This document shows positions 50,038 to 59,544 of a stretch of DNA of 64,000 nucleotides, piece by piece (positions within the stretch are counted from its first letter, which is position 1; the number at the start of each line of letters is the position of its first letter). The stretch comes from DT-110 sp030148525 (lineage in GTDB: Bacteria; Bacteroidota; Bacteroidia; Chitinophagales; Saprospiraceae). Where the stretch lies: contig OZ245751.1 in NCBI GenBank assembly GCA_965227445.1, positions 3,782,001 to 3,846,000 of the forward strand, given 5' to 3'. The notes under the pieces are model-generated. The model did no database searches. It worked only from the letters and a program-made list of their open reading frames with translations, and was not told the DNA's origin. Both the position numbers and the translations under genes were made by a program.

Positions 50038-50679
50038 TTAATCTGTCAACGGCTGTACGTCCCTCAATTGAGGAAGGATTAAGGCCTCGTATTCCATTAA
50101 TCCAACATCCGTAAATCCGGACAGCAGCTGGCTCCAGACTACGATCTTAAATTTCTCCTCATCGGGGCCTTTCCATGATAATATCTTTTTTTGCGTAAGC
50201 CAAAAGGAAATGATCATCCATATCGCATGGGCCGTATGGGCGTGCTGACCGGCATGGACCGGGGGGCTGAAAATACCTTTCTCAACATTTGCCTGGATCC
50301 ACTGGTAGACTTGCTCCACCATCCGGTTGATGTATTTTACTCGTTGCTGATGGATGTCCGGATACGCTCTTTCCAATTCGATGGCATCCAAAAAGAAGAA
50401 AGCGAATGTATTTATCAGGGCGTAGTATTTGGACAGTTGATTGTCGAAATCAATGAGCAAGGGAAACCTTAAGTCCACATCAACGACAGGAGATATCTCC
50501 GCATGGATCTTGTCGGAGATGGTCGCCATCAGGTCTTTCTTGTACTGAAAATGATAGGCCAGATTTCCGACACTGATGCCGCATTCGTCAGCGATCTGTT
50601 GTAGACCTACATTGGGCAACCCATATTGATTAAACAGGGACACGGCTGCGGCCAGTATTTTTTCCTTGGTCTTCATCAT
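50038..50679 (-). CDS. TetR-family regulator 1 of the hydrogenase locus
   Basis: A 213-residue regulator with an N-terminal TetR helix-turn-helix (AAVSLFNQYGLPNVGLQQIADECGISVGNLAYHFQYKKDLM, residues 11-51) and a helical ligand-binding domain. It is similar along its whole length to the neighbouring TetR protein (shared ISVGNLAYHF, aromatic FFFLDAIELERAYP / FFFTDLIEIKRNYP, and HAIWMIISFWLT / HTIWMIITFYLT). It is last in the minus-strand operon hypF-hypD-hypE-tetR-tetR. The probable target is the paired palindrome at 40227-40314. Confidence 0.88.
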   Translation of the reverse strand: MMKTKEKILAAAVSLFNQYGLPNVGLQQIADECGISVGNLAYHFQYKKDLMATISDKIHAEISPVVDVDLRFPLLIDFDNQLSKYYALINTFAFFFLDAIELERAYPDIHQQRVKYINRMVEQVYQWIQANVEKGIFSPPVHAGQHAHTAHAIWMIISFWLTQKKILSWKGPDEEKFKIVVWSQLLSGFTDVGLMEYEALILPQLRDVQPLTD

Positions 50680-50698
50680 TTCATCTCTTTGCGATGCC

Positions 50699-51328
50699 TC
50701 AGGGTGTGAAAGAATCGAGGAGCCGTTCGATCAATAGATCAAACTCTAATTTCCCTTCGGGCGTGAAATGGGGTAAAATCTGTGTCCACACCATCTCCTT
50801 AAATACACGCTCACTGTCTTCCGGGCTACCGTGATCGATGGGCTTGGTCAGGTAAAACGTAATGATCATCCATATCGTGTGCGTCACCAATTTGTAGTGA
50901 TCCTTGCGCAGTTCCCCGATCAACACCCCGTTTTTTTCATTTTGCTTGAGCCAGTGATGGATTTGACCAAGAATTTGATCGGTGATCAATGTTCGTTTTT
51001 GGTATTGTTTCGGGTAGTTTCGTTTAATCTCGATCAGGTCCGTAAAAAAGAAGGAGTACTTCATCAACAGATGATAATACCGCGCCAATTGTGTATCAAA
51101 ATCCATTAACCCGGGAAACTCTTTTCGCTCATCAATGATGGGTTCCAATAACACAGTGAGTTGGTCCACAATTTCTGCAATGATGGCCCGCTTGCTGTAA
51201 AAATGATACGCCAGATTGCCCACACTGATACCTACCTCATCGGCAATATGCTGCAGGCGCACATTCACCATGCCCTGTTCATTGAAAAGGCGGATGCTGC
51301 CTTGTATAATCTTTTCCCGGGTTTTCAT
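50699..51328 (-). CDS. TetR-family regulator 2 of the hydrogenase locus
   Basis: A 209-residue paralog of the regulator just downstream, with helix-turn-helix SIRLFNEQGMVNVRLQHIADEVGISVGNLAYHFYSKRAII. The DNA-recognition helices of the pair (VGLQQIADECGISVGNLAYHF against VRLQHIADEVGISVGNLAYHF) are nearly identical while the ligand pockets differ more. This suggests binding to the same site in response to different signals, or as a heterodimer. It starts six bases after the hypE stop, so the maturation operon and its regulators are expressed together. Confidence 0.88.
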   Translation of the reverse strand: MKTREKIIQGSIRLFNEQGMVNVRLQHIADEVGISVGNLAYHFYSKRAIIAEIVDQLTVLLEPIIDERKEFPGLMDFDTQLARYYHLLMKYSFFFTDLIEIKRNYPKQYQKRTLITDQILGQIHHWLKQNEKNGVLIGELRKDHYKLVTHTIWMIITFYLTKPIDHGSPEDSERVFKEMVWTQILPHFTPEGKLEFDLLIERLLDSFTP

Positions 51329-51334
51329 GTCCGT

Positions 51335-52387
51335 TTAACAGATTCGTGGTAGTTGCTCACCGACGAGCATATTGACGACTCGCTTGCCACCTATGCCACT
51401 TTTCATGACTACTTTCTGCGAGTGTTCACTCGTCAGCTCACCAATGATAGCAGCGTGTCTGCTGTATTCGTTTTCGTGGAGGCCGGCTACTATTTGTTCG
51501 GCTTCCGCGGCAGCCACGATGGCGATGAAGATCCCTTCGTTCGCCACGTAAAGCGGGTCCAGCCCCAATATCTCGCAGGCCCCTTTTACCTGATCGGCAA
51601 TGGGAATGTTCTTTTCGTTCAGCAAGATGCCCAGCCCAGTATCACGGGCCACCTCATTCAATACGGAAGCCAGTCCGCCGCGGGTGGGATCCTTCAACAG
51701 GCGAATACGGTCGCCGTATTGGTCGAGCAAATCCGTAACCATATGATTCATGGGCCGGGTGTCGCTGAGTATGTCTGTTTCAAATTCCAGTCCTTCCCTG
51801 ACCGACATAATTGAAATACCGTGCGAAGCCACCACATCCGATACGATCACGACATCGCCCGCCTCGATCCGATTCGCACTGATTTGTGCTTTGGGGTGCA
51901 TTTGCCCCACCCCGGTCGTATTGATAAAAAGTTGGTCGCCTTTTCCCCGCTCCACCACTTTGGTATCGCCGGTCACGATTTTCACCTTTGCTTGCTGACA
52001 AGCGTGCTTAATGGAATACAGAATGTTCCAAAAATCTTCCATGAGCATACCCTCCTCGATGATGAAACTCAGGGAGAGGTACTCAGGTATAGCACCACAC
52101 ATGGCCAGGTCATTCACGGTGCCGTTTACGGCCAGTTCACCAATATTACCCCCGGGGAAAAATATGGGCGAGATCACAAAACTATCCGTGGTGAAGGCTA
52201 CCGGCCCGTTCGTCGGCAACACCGCCCCGTCGTGATGTACATCCAATAGGTCATTGCGCAGGATAGTAAATACACCTTGCTCCAGCAGCTTATTGGTCAG
52301 GGTGCCGCCACCACCGTGCCCCAGGGTGATCCGGTCGTGATCCATGGTGGGCATGGGGCAGGAAAGTTGCATTTTAATATTACTCAT
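51335..52387 (-). CDS. hypE: Carbamoyl dehydratase HypE
   Basis: A 350-residue enzyme that turns the carbamoyl group on its C-terminal Cys into thiocyanate for the cyanide ligands. The end reads LPRIC, the family's invariant P-R-I-C tail. The N-terminal GHGGGGTLTNKLLEQ and VAFTTDSFVISPIFFPGGNIGELAVNGTVNDLAMCGA motifs bind ATP. ATG 52387 (MSNIKMQLSC), ten bases after the hypD stop, is the best start; a longer frame would run back into hypD. Confidence 0.95.
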   Translation of the reverse strand: MSNIKMQLSCPMPTMDHDRITLGHGGGGTLTNKLLEQGVFTILRNDLLDVHHDGAVLPTNGPVAFTTDSFVISPIFFPGGNIGELAVNGTVNDLAMCGAIPEYLSLSFIIEEGMLMEDFWNILYSIKHACQQAKVKIVTGDTKVVERGKGDQLFINTTGVGQMHPKAQISANRIEAGDVVIVSDVVASHGISIMSVREGLEFETDILSDTRPMNHMVTDLLDQYGDRIRLLKDPTRGGLASVLNEVARDTGLGILLNEKNIPIADQVKGACEILGLDPLYVANEGIFIAIVAAAEAEQIVAGLHENEYSRHAAIIGELTSEHSQKVVMKSGIGGKRVVNMLVGEQLPRIC

Positions 52388-52397
52388 GTTGCGGGAT

Positions 52398-53501
52398 TTA
52401 TACGGATAGCGACTTTTCCACTCGATTGAAATGATAATAAGCGGCACAGGCGCCCTCCGAACTTACCATGGGCGCGCCCAGTGGAAACTCCGGCTTGCAC
52501 GTCTTACCGAATTCCGGACACTCGTGGGGCTTTTTGATGCCTTTTAATACCTGACCGGCGATACACGAGGAATTCTCCTTTGCTTCCTCCAACTGAACGT
52601 TGAACTTCTTATTGGCATCAAAGGATTCGTACTCCGCACGAACTTCAAATCCACTATCCGGAATGGACCCGATGCCCCGCCATACCCGGTGATCAATATC
52701 AAATACCTTTTCCATCATGTGCATGGCCTGCGGATTTCCGTCTTTCCTGACCACCCGGCTGTATTGGTTTTGCAATTCGTGGGTCCCGTTTTCCAGTTGG
52801 ACGACCGTCATGTAAATACCCTGTAATAAGTCGACCGGTTCAAAACCGGTGACCACGATGGGTACCTGGTATTTTTGCACAAGCGGCTCATATTCCGACA
52901 TGCCCATGATGGTGCATACGTGTCCGGCGGCCAGAAAGCCATGGATATTGGTTTCCTCGTCGTTCATAATAGCTTCCATGGCCGGGGGTACCAGGACGTG
53001 GGAGGTGAGTATGGAATAGTTCGTAACCCCGATCTTTTCAGCCTGGACAACGGACATGGCGTTTGCCGGAGCGGTGGTCTCAAAACCTACCGCAAAGAAT
53101 ACCACTTCTTTATCCGGATTTTGCCGGGCGATGCTGACCGCTTCCAGGGGCGAGTACAATATGCGGACATCAGCGCCGTTGGCCTTGGCATCGAGCAGGC
53201 TCCTGCTCGACCCGGGTACCCTGAGCATATCCCCGTACGAGCATAAAATAACACCCCGGTCTTCGGCAAGGTGTATAGCCTTATCAATTAAATGGATCGG
53301 AGTCACGCATACCGGGCAACCCGGACCGTGGATCATATTTACCTGATCTGGTAGCAAGTCCACGATGCCATTTTTCACCAGGCTGTGGGTTTGTCCGCCA
53401 CACACCTCCATAATATTCCATGGCCGGGTAACTACACTCTTTATGTTTTGCAGGTATTCCTGAGCCAGCTCCTCGTCGCGGTATTCATGTAGGAATTTCA
53501 T
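52398..53501 (-). CDS. hypD: Hydrogenase formation protein HypD
   Basis: A 367-residue scaffold for assembling the Fe(CN)2CO unit with HypC. Motifs are EVCGGQTHSLVKNGIVDLLP, MIHGPGCPVCVTP, AVGFETTAPANA and the C-terminal [4Fe-4S] cysteines (SSCIAGQVLKGIKKPHECPEFGKTCKPE...GACAAYY). All lengths and spacings look normal. It lies between hypF and hypE on the minus strand with gaps of 18 and 10 bp. Confidence 0.96.
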   Translation of the reverse strand: MKFLHEYRDEELAQEYLQNIKSVVTRPWNIMEVCGGQTHSLVKNGIVDLLPDQVNMIHGPGCPVCVTPIHLIDKAIHLAEDRGVILCSYGDMLRVPGSSRSLLDAKANGADVRILYSPLEAVSIARQNPDKEVVFFAVGFETTAPANAMSVVQAEKIGVTNYSILTSHVLVPPAMEAIMNDEETNIHGFLAAGHVCTIMGMSEYEPLVQKYQVPIVVTGFEPVDLLQGIYMTVVQLENGTHELQNQYSRVVRKDGNPQAMHMMEKVFDIDHRVWRGIGSIPDSGFEVRAEYESFDANKKFNVQLEEAKENSSCIAGQVLKGIKKPHECPEFGKTCKPEFPLGAPMVSSEGACAAYYHFNRVEKSLSV

Positions 53502-53519
53502 AAGGTCATTTTTGATCTT

Positions 53520-55817
53520 TTAATCTACTAAATCTTTAGCCTGTTTGGAGAGTATTTCGGCATAAACTAATTGACCGAAGGAGATATTCTCATCGTTGGG
53601 TGACAGGCTTTTATGAAATACCAAGTCGTATCGATCCTTAAGATGATGTATCATTAAATCCACCAACAGGGTATTCTGAAAAACCCCACCACTACATCCT
53701 ATCCGGCGTATACCTTCTTTGCTCGCAATATGCTCTATCCAATGCACCAGTGTCACGTGGAATTTGGCGGCGATCAGACCGGTATCGTGCCCGTCGGCCA
53801 TATCCTTCAGCATTCCGAGGAGCATATCTTTCGGCGAGAATCGCCCATCCTCCGTTGTTTTAAAATACGTTTCCCGACACGACAGGCCGTCTACCGCTAT
53901 GTATTTCTCGGCCTCCACCTGCAACAGACTGGCGGCCTGACCTTCGTAGGACTGCAGGTCAAGTAATCCCAATAGTGATGCCACCCCATCAAAAAGGCGC
54001 CCTACGCTCGAGGATTGCGGATGGCTTTTCTTTTGCAGCATCTTCCTGTAGATGGTCCACTCCTGCCCGGTAAATTTCGATCGTAAGGTCGGTAAAGCCT
54101 CATCCAGATCCCTGCAGAGCGAAAGAGCCGCTAATCGGGGCTCCCTGGCCATTTTATCACCCGCCAAATGATCGAAGTACGGCAGGTGGTCGATCCGTTC
54201 GAAGCGATGATTCTGGTAGGTAAAAAATTCGCCGCCCCAAATTTGGTTATCGCTCCCCAGTCCGGTACCATCCCATATCACCCCGAGTATTTTTTCGGCT
54301 GTATCCTCCAAGGCATGCTCACCGAGCAGAGCTGAAAAATGGGCCAGGTGGTGTTGCACTTTCAAGACGGGCAGATCCTTCGCAGCGGCCAGGTCTTTTC
54401 CCTTTTCTGAGCTGGAATAGCCCGGGTGCTGATCCACAATGATCAATTCCGGATCAAAATCAAGGAGGTTGACCAGGTGCGATAGGGTCTGTTCGTAATT
54501 TTGCTCCGCCTCGTAACTTTCCAAATCTCCCAGGTACTGACTGATATAGATGTTACCGTGGTGGCACATGGTGAAGGTACTTTTCAACTGCCCCCCCATG
54601 GCGAGGGTTGATGGCAGGCTATAGTTGCTCTGCTTACTAAAAAAAGCAGGGGCCAAACCTCTCGATCGCCTCAGGATGATTCGCTGGTTGAAATGGGAGG
54701 TATAGGCGATGACACTATCATCCTGGGGTACTACGATCGGTCGATTGTAGGTTACTATAAAATCGGCAATAGCAAACAGCTCGTCGAGCGCCTTGTCATC
54801 CCGAAATACAATGGGGTCATTACTGATATTCCCGCTGGTAGCGACTATGGGCTTTCCAAATGCCGATAGTAACTGGTGAAACAAAGGCGCATAGGGGATC
54901 ATCACCCCCACCCGGGAAAGTCCGTCGCAAATGCCTGTTGCCCATGCCGGCTGCTGCGGTTTTTGGACTAATACAATGGGAGAAACAGGCCCCAGTAAGG
55001 CCTCCTTTTCATGGTCGGAAAGATAAAAATCATCCAGTAGGCGCGAAAAAGGATACATCAAGGCCAGGGGCTTATCCGGTCGTTGCTTGCGATTTCTCAG
55101 GGTTTGAATAGTCGCCCGTTGTTCGGCAGAACAGGTGATCAAATAACCGCCGATGCCCTTGATGGCAACTATTTTACCCTCGGTCCAATAGGCTGCAACT
55201 TGCTTAATGATGGAAGGACTATCCCGGGTAATCACTTCATGCTGTGCGGTATGGAGCGCCAGCTCTATCCCACAGTCGGCACACGACATGGTCTGCGCGT
55301 AAAACCGGCGATCTGACGGGGTATCGTATTCGCTCTGACAGCTGGGGCACATTCTAAATCCGGACATCTCCGTATGCGCCCTGTCGAAAGGGACGGTGCG
55401 GGTTATAGAATACCGGGGGCCGCAGTCACAGCAGGTAATGAACGGATACTGGAATCGTCTATTATCCGGATCAGTCAGTTCGGTTGTACATCGCTCACAG
55501 GTGGCTAAATCAGGGGTCAGATGTAAGGTGGCTTTTGCGCCATCCGGATCCTGGATGATCCGGAAATCCGGAAACTCGCGGTAGGCTTTTTCCACGATGG
55601 ATGATGAATTTATCACCGCGTGGGTCGGAGGATGGGACAAAATCTCTTTATAGAATTGCTCAGCCGTTGCTTCGGGACAGCTAACCGTGATCCGCACACC
55701 GTCTACATCATTGGTGATCCACCCGGTGATATTCATGGCGCTGGCCAGCTTGTATACGCAGGGTCTGAAACCCACGCCCTGCACAATGCCCGTGATATGG
55801 ATAAACCATGTTTTCAT
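53520..55817 (-). CDS. hypF: Carbamoyltransferase HypF
   Basis: The 765-residue enzyme makes the carbamoyl group from carbamoyl phosphate and passes it to HypE. The order of domains is acylphosphatase (residues 1-90, GIVQGVGFRPCVYKLA), two zinc fingers (CERC...CCDC and CPSC...CADC, about 108-185), a YrdC-like domain (IKGIGGYLITCSA, PIVATSGNISNDPI) and a Kae1-like domain (VQHHLAHFSALLGEH, VIWDGTGLG, SGGVFQN). It is the first gene of the minus-strand maturation operon. The leader (55818-55900) shows no obvious palindrome. Confidence 0.96.
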   Translation of the reverse strand: MKTWFIHITGIVQGVGFRPCVYKLASAMNITGWITNDVDGVRITVSCPEATAEQFYKEILSHPPTHAVINSSSIVEKAYREFPDFRIIQDPDGAKATLHLTPDLATCERCTTELTDPDNRRFQYPFITCCDCGPRYSITRTVPFDRAHTEMSGFRMCPSCQSEYDTPSDRRFYAQTMSCADCGIELALHTAQHEVITRDSPSIIKQVAAYWTEGKIVAIKGIGGYLITCSAEQRATIQTLRNRKQRPDKPLALMYPFSRLLDDFYLSDHEKEALLGPVSPIVLVQKPQQPAWATGICDGLSRVGVMIPYAPLFHQLLSAFGKPIVATSGNISNDPIVFRDDKALDELFAIADFIVTYNRPIVVPQDDSVIAYTSHFNQRIILRRSRGLAPAFFSKQSNYSLPSTLAMGGQLKSTFTMCHHGNIYISQYLGDLESYEAEQNYEQTLSHLVNLLDFDPELIIVDQHPGYSSSEKGKDLAAAKDLPVLKVQHHLAHFSALLGEHALEDTAEKILGVIWDGTGLGSDNQIWGGEFFTYQNHRFERIDHLPYFDHLAGDKMAREPRLAALSLCRDLDEALPTLRSKFTGQEWTIYRKMLQKKSHPQSSSVGRLFDGVASLLGLLDLQSYEGQAASLLQVEAEKYIAVDGLSCRETYFKTTEDGRFSPKDMLLGMLKDMADGHDTGLIAAKFHVTLVHWIEHIASKEGIRRIGCSGGVFQNTLLVDLMIHHLKDRYDLVFHKSLSPNDENISFGQLVYAEILSKQAKDLVD

Positions 55818-56831
55818 ACGACCCTATCCTAAATAAAACCCGCTGCATTTTACAATAAAAGTCCGAATTAGTGGGGCTAGGTTTGTACATCCGGCCATTC
55901 CGGTCCTTTCACGTAGTACCTACTGATCAGTATGGTTCAGGAGGCCTTTATGCTTTCGCAAAAAAATCCCTCTGCCCGCCGAAGTCCTACTGTCGCCTAA
56001 ATGTCCTAAACGGAATCGAGCAAAACCAAAATACTTCGCAGTGAAAAAACCAGTACCCTGTGCATCGCGGTGATTCCCCGGTGTAGCTCTGTGGAAGTTT
56101 ATCTCAAGTTTTTGAATCTACTTTAATGGAATCACCTCTTTCAAAAAACGTTTTCGTGGACGCGATCCAGAGGATCAGCGCGCCTTTGCGAGCCGTCTCA
56201 ACGCCCGATGCTCTACGCCCGACGCGGACAAGCGCAACGCGAAAAACCAGCGCATGAAAAACCGATGCCCTGCCCAAAACCATCCCTCCGGTCTCTTCTT
56301 TCGCTACAGTCGCTGTAGTCTAGAAAAATAGGCCTTGAGCCGTTTCGACGCCCTACGGAGTCAGCTCTTTCAATGACACGCCACGTGGCCGCGATCCGGA
56401 GGATCAGCGCGCCTTTGCGAGCCGTCTCAACGCCCGATGCTCTACGCCCGGCGCACTAAGCACGACGCGGACAAGCGCAACGCGAAAAAACAGCGCATGA
56501 AAAACCGATGCCATGCCCAAACCATCCCTCCGGTCTCTTCTTTCGCTACAGTCGCTGTAGTCTAGAAAAATAGGCCTTGAGCCGTTTCGACGCCCTACGG
56601 AGTCAGCTCTTTCAATGACATGCCACGTGGCCGCGATCCAGAGGATCAGCGCTCCTTTGCGATCCGTTGCTGCCCGCCAAAGCCCCTACGGGCGTATGCC
56701 TTCGCGGAGGCGGGTGCCGTAAGCCGTGGCCTTTCGACCCTGGCCCCTGGACCTTGGACCTTGAACCTTGAGCCGTAGGCCGTCCATCTCCCGGCAATTC
56801 CGTATACTACCACGTACCAAAAATACACGCC
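55818..56831. repeat. Family C repeats, left block
   Basis: About 1 kb without a gene. Units of about 240 bp recur near 56150-56390, 56391-56630 and, in part, 56631-56760. Each has the palindrome-like gcgatccagaggatcagcgc (or the variant with cggag), gcctttgcgagccgt, cgacgcggacaagcgcaacg and cggtctcttctttcgctaca. The left edge (about 56038-56160) matches 61955-62070 of the right block. Near 56669 lies a CCCGCC/GGCGGG hairpin of a kind also seen at 61861 and 62147. Confidence 0.82.
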
Positions 56832-57773
56832 ATGAACTACCGTACCTACCTGCCCGATACACCAACCGTTTCCGAAATAGGCCTGGGTGCCTGGCAGCTG
56901 GCCGCAAATTCCGGCTGGCAATCCATGTCGGAGGCGGAAGCGGATGCCCTCGTCAACAAAGCGCTGCAACTCGGCATCAACTTTTTTGACACGGCCCCGA
57001 ATTACGGACACGGGTCCGGCGAGACCCGGCTCGGAAAAGCCCTGCGGGGGGTCGACCGCAGTACGATCGTGATCAACACTAAATTCGGACATACCGATGC
57101 GGGGTCGATGAACTACGAATCCGATTACATCCGCGAATCCCTGGAAGGGAGTCTGCGCCGACTGCAGACCGATTACGTGGATTCCCTGATCATCCATAAT
57201 CCGCCGCCTCAGTACCTGGACGGTCGCCAGAACGATCACTACGAGATCTTGGAACGACTGAAAGAAGAAGGCAAAATCAAAGCCTACGGGGCCTCCCTCG
57301 ATACCTACGACGATATGAAGCTGTTTATGGACACCACCGGCGGACAGGTCATTGAGGCCTTTTTCAATATCCTCTGGCAGGACGCCGGGCGGGCCTTCCC
57401 GCAGGCGAGGGAGCAGGAAGTGGCCATCATTGCCAAAGTACCCCTCGATTCCGGTTGGCTCACGGGCAAATACCACGCCCAAAGTACTTTCGACGATATC
57501 CGCAGTCGCTGGTCGCGGGAGGATATCCATACCCGCGCCCGCCTGGTCGATCAGATTAAACAGATCGTTGATCCCGCCGCCAACCTGCCCCGGATCGCCA
57601 TTGCCTTTTGTCTGGCCTACGAGGCCGTAGCCACCGTCATTCCCGGTGCGGTCAGCATCACCCAATTGGTGAGCAATGTGGAAGCGGCCAACCAAACAGT
57701 ATCTGACGACCTCCGCCAAAAACTGGAAGACTTTTACCAACGGGAGGTTGCTCCGCTCGGATTGCCGTGGTAG
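56832..57773 (+). CDS. Aldo/keto reductase
   Basis: The 313-residue TIM-barrel oxidoreductase has NAD(P)H specificity. EIGLGAWQLA is the first strand and GINFFDTAPNYGHGSGETRLGKAL contains catalytic Asp and Tyr (D-T-A-x-x-Y). KFGH follows with the Lys, and DYVDSLIIHNP with the His. VIPGAVSITQLVSNVEAA is the cofactor phosphate site. It is like the YakC/'general stress' branch; the substrate is unknown. The gene sits right after the left Family C block and 60 bp before an AraC-type regulator gene. Confidence 0.9.
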   Translation: MNYRTYLPDTPTVSEIGLGAWQLAANSGWQSMSEAEADALVNKALQLGINFFDTAPNYGHGSGETRLGKALRGVDRSTIVINTKFGHTDAGSMNYESDYIRESLEGSLRRLQTDYVDSLIIHNPPPQYLDGRQNDHYEILERLKEEGKIKAYGASLDTYDDMKLFMDTTGGQVIEAFFNILWQDAGRAFPQAREQEVAIIAKVPLDSGWLTGKYHAQSTFDDIRSRWSREDIHTRARLVDQIKQIVDPAANLPRIAIAFCLAYEAVATVIPGAVSITQLVSNVEAANQTVSDDLRQKLEDFYQREVAPLGLPW

Positions 57774-57834
57774 AGTATAGGTCACTTTGGTAATTAGTAA
57801 TTCCCTACTAAACCCTTTCCAGCAGACAGTATAC

Positions 57835-58602
57835 ATGAACCACCTCATCCTCACCCATAGCTTTACCCTGTTCCTGGGTACCAACCCGGTGCCCATCAAA
57901 ACACACCGCCACCCCAGTGTACAGTTAGTGGTTGGGACGGAGGTTCCGTTTCGATCCAAGAAACCTGATGGCGAATGGGCGAAAAAACGCGGCCTGCTCA
58001 TCGCTCCCAATCACCGTCACGAATGCGATGCCCGCGACCAGGAGATCCTCAGCCTGGATATTGATCCGGAATCCGCGCTGGGCGAATGGGTGTGCCGCCA
58101 TTACCTGTCGGAGCAGCCCGTATTGGAACTGCCTTCCCCGGAGCTGTCGCTGGCAGATCATACCCTTTTTGCGAAAGCGATAACCACTGGAAACTACCCC
58201 GATATCATTCCCCTGACACAAGGGTATCTGGGGTTCGACCCTACCTGCCAGGAGTCGATGCGGGATGAGCGAGTGGTTCAGATTTTGGAATACATTCAGA
58301 AGAACATACGGGAAGAACTATCAGCAAGCCAGCTGGCCAGTCAGGTCTACTTAAGTGAAAGTCGAATGCAACACCTGTTCAAATCGGAAATGGGTTTACC
58401 GATTCGTAACTACATCCGGTGGTACCGCTTACAGACTGGCTTGCGGGTTGTCATCGCGGGCGGATCACTCACCACAGCAGCCCACGAAGCCGGCTTTTTC
58501 GATCAGGCACACCTCACCCGAACCTTTGTTACCATGATAGGCTTATCCCCCTCTATGCTCACCAAGAATAGCCGTTTTGTACAAGTTTCCATCGCCGAAT
58601 AG
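57835..58602 (+). CDS. AraC-family transcription regulator
   Basis: A 255-residue regulator with a cupin-like N-terminal part (HPSVQLVVGTEVPFRSK ... LIAPNHRHECDARDQEILSLDID) and a C-terminal AraC domain (ASQLASQVYLSESRMQHLFKSEMG and TTAAHEAGFFDQAHLTRTFVTMIG, then LSPS). ATG 57835 (MNHLIL) is preferred to an upstream GTG. It follows the aldo/keto reductase closely and could control that gene or the metallo-hydrolase gene downstream. Confidence 0.87.
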   Translation: MNHLILTHSFTLFLGTNPVPIKTHRHPSVQLVVGTEVPFRSKKPDGEWAKKRGLLIAPNHRHECDARDQEILSLDIDPESALGEWVCRHYLSEQPVLELPSPELSLADHTLFAKAITTGNYPDIIPLTQGYLGFDPTCQESMRDERVVQILEYIQKNIREELSASQLASQVYLSESRMQHLFKSEMGLPIRNYIRWYRLQTGLRVVIAGGSLTTAAHEAGFFDQAHLTRTFVTMIGLSPSMLTKNSRFVQVSIAE

Positions 58603-58629
58603 ATCGTCTTTTGTAATCAAAAGATAATC

Positions 58630-59526
58630 ATGAAACGATGCACGTTATTAATTCTCTTGCTGGCTTTGTTGACAAACTGCCAACACAGCGGCCCTACCCG
58701 ATTGCCTTACCAATTACCTGCCCAGTCGCCTGATCTGAGTTGGGATGCTCTACCTGACCCTGCCATCGATTCCTTCCGAATACTGGAAACTGGATCGGTG
58801 CAGGTGCCCCTGTCGGGCATGCTCAATACCAAAAAGCTGCCTGCCGATCATGGTCTCAGCGACCGCCTCTGGGTTGATGTCTATGTTTTTTTGGTTCACC
58901 ACCGAACTCGCGGATGGTTTATGATTGATACCGGGCTTGACAGCACGTTCCGGGATGATGGCAACATCAGCGGATTATTGGCCGGGAAATATATTAAGGA
59001 TAGTCGGCAAGATCCCGGGCAAAATACAGCGGCTCAACTGAAAGCCTTCGGACAACCCATAGCGGGCATCCTCTTCACCCACCTCCACGGAGATCACACG
59101 GCCGGACTACCGGAATTGAGCTCGAACATCCCCAAAATCATCGGTGGGAACGAAAAACACATTCATATCCCCTTGCTCTACCGGTCAAATCACCTGAATG
59201 CCCGGGATTCCCTCTGGTACCTTGATTGGGAGCAATCAATACTGGCAACACCGTTCGACCAGGTTATTGACGTCTTTGGTGACCAGTCGCTGCTCGCCCT
59301 CGCTACTCCGGGGCATTCCACCGGGCATACGTCTTATCTGCTGAATACTACCGAGGGGCTGATCTTACTGACCGGTGACGCCAGCCACACCCGCTATGGA
59401 TTTGAGCACGGGATCGAACCCGGCTGGACCCAAGACCGGGAAGCAGCCGTACACAGCCTGGAGCAACTGCGGCAGTTTCACCGGGAACACCCAGACGCAC
59501 AGGTGATTTTCGGACACCAGCGGTGA
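58630..59526 (+). CDS. Metallo-beta-lactamase-fold lipoprotein (lactonase-like)
   Basis: A 298-residue lipoprotein (LALLTNCQHSG). The metal-binding motif is HLHGDH (H-x-H-x-D-H, about residues 154-159). TPGHSTGH supplies the next His, LLTGDASH the bridging Asp and FGHQR at the C-terminus the last His. This arrangement matches quorum-quenching N-acyl-homoserine lactonases and related esterases. It would act in the periplasm or at the surface. The partner regulator is probably the AraC-type protein 28 bp upstream. Confidence 0.85.
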   Translation: MKRCTLLILLLALLTNCQHSGPTRLPYQLPAQSPDLSWDALPDPAIDSFRILETGSVQVPLSGMLNTKKLPADHGLSDRLWVDVYVFLVHHRTRGWFMIDTGLDSTFRDDGNISGLLAGKYIKDSRQDPGQNTAAQLKAFGQPIAGILFTHLHGDHTAGLPELSSNIPKIIGGNEKHIHIPLLYRSNHLNARDSLWYLDWEQSILATPFDQVIDVFGDQSLLALATPGHSTGHTSYLLNTTEGLILLTGDASHTRYGFEHGIEPGWTQDREAAVHSLEQLRQFHREHPDAQVIFGHQR

Positions 59527-59544
59527 GAGTCGATTTATTAATTA

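Noticed and set aside
56646..58010. 454-codon minus-strand frame over the aldo/keto reductase
   Set aside because: It is antisense to strong reductase motifs and runs into Family C repeat sequence.
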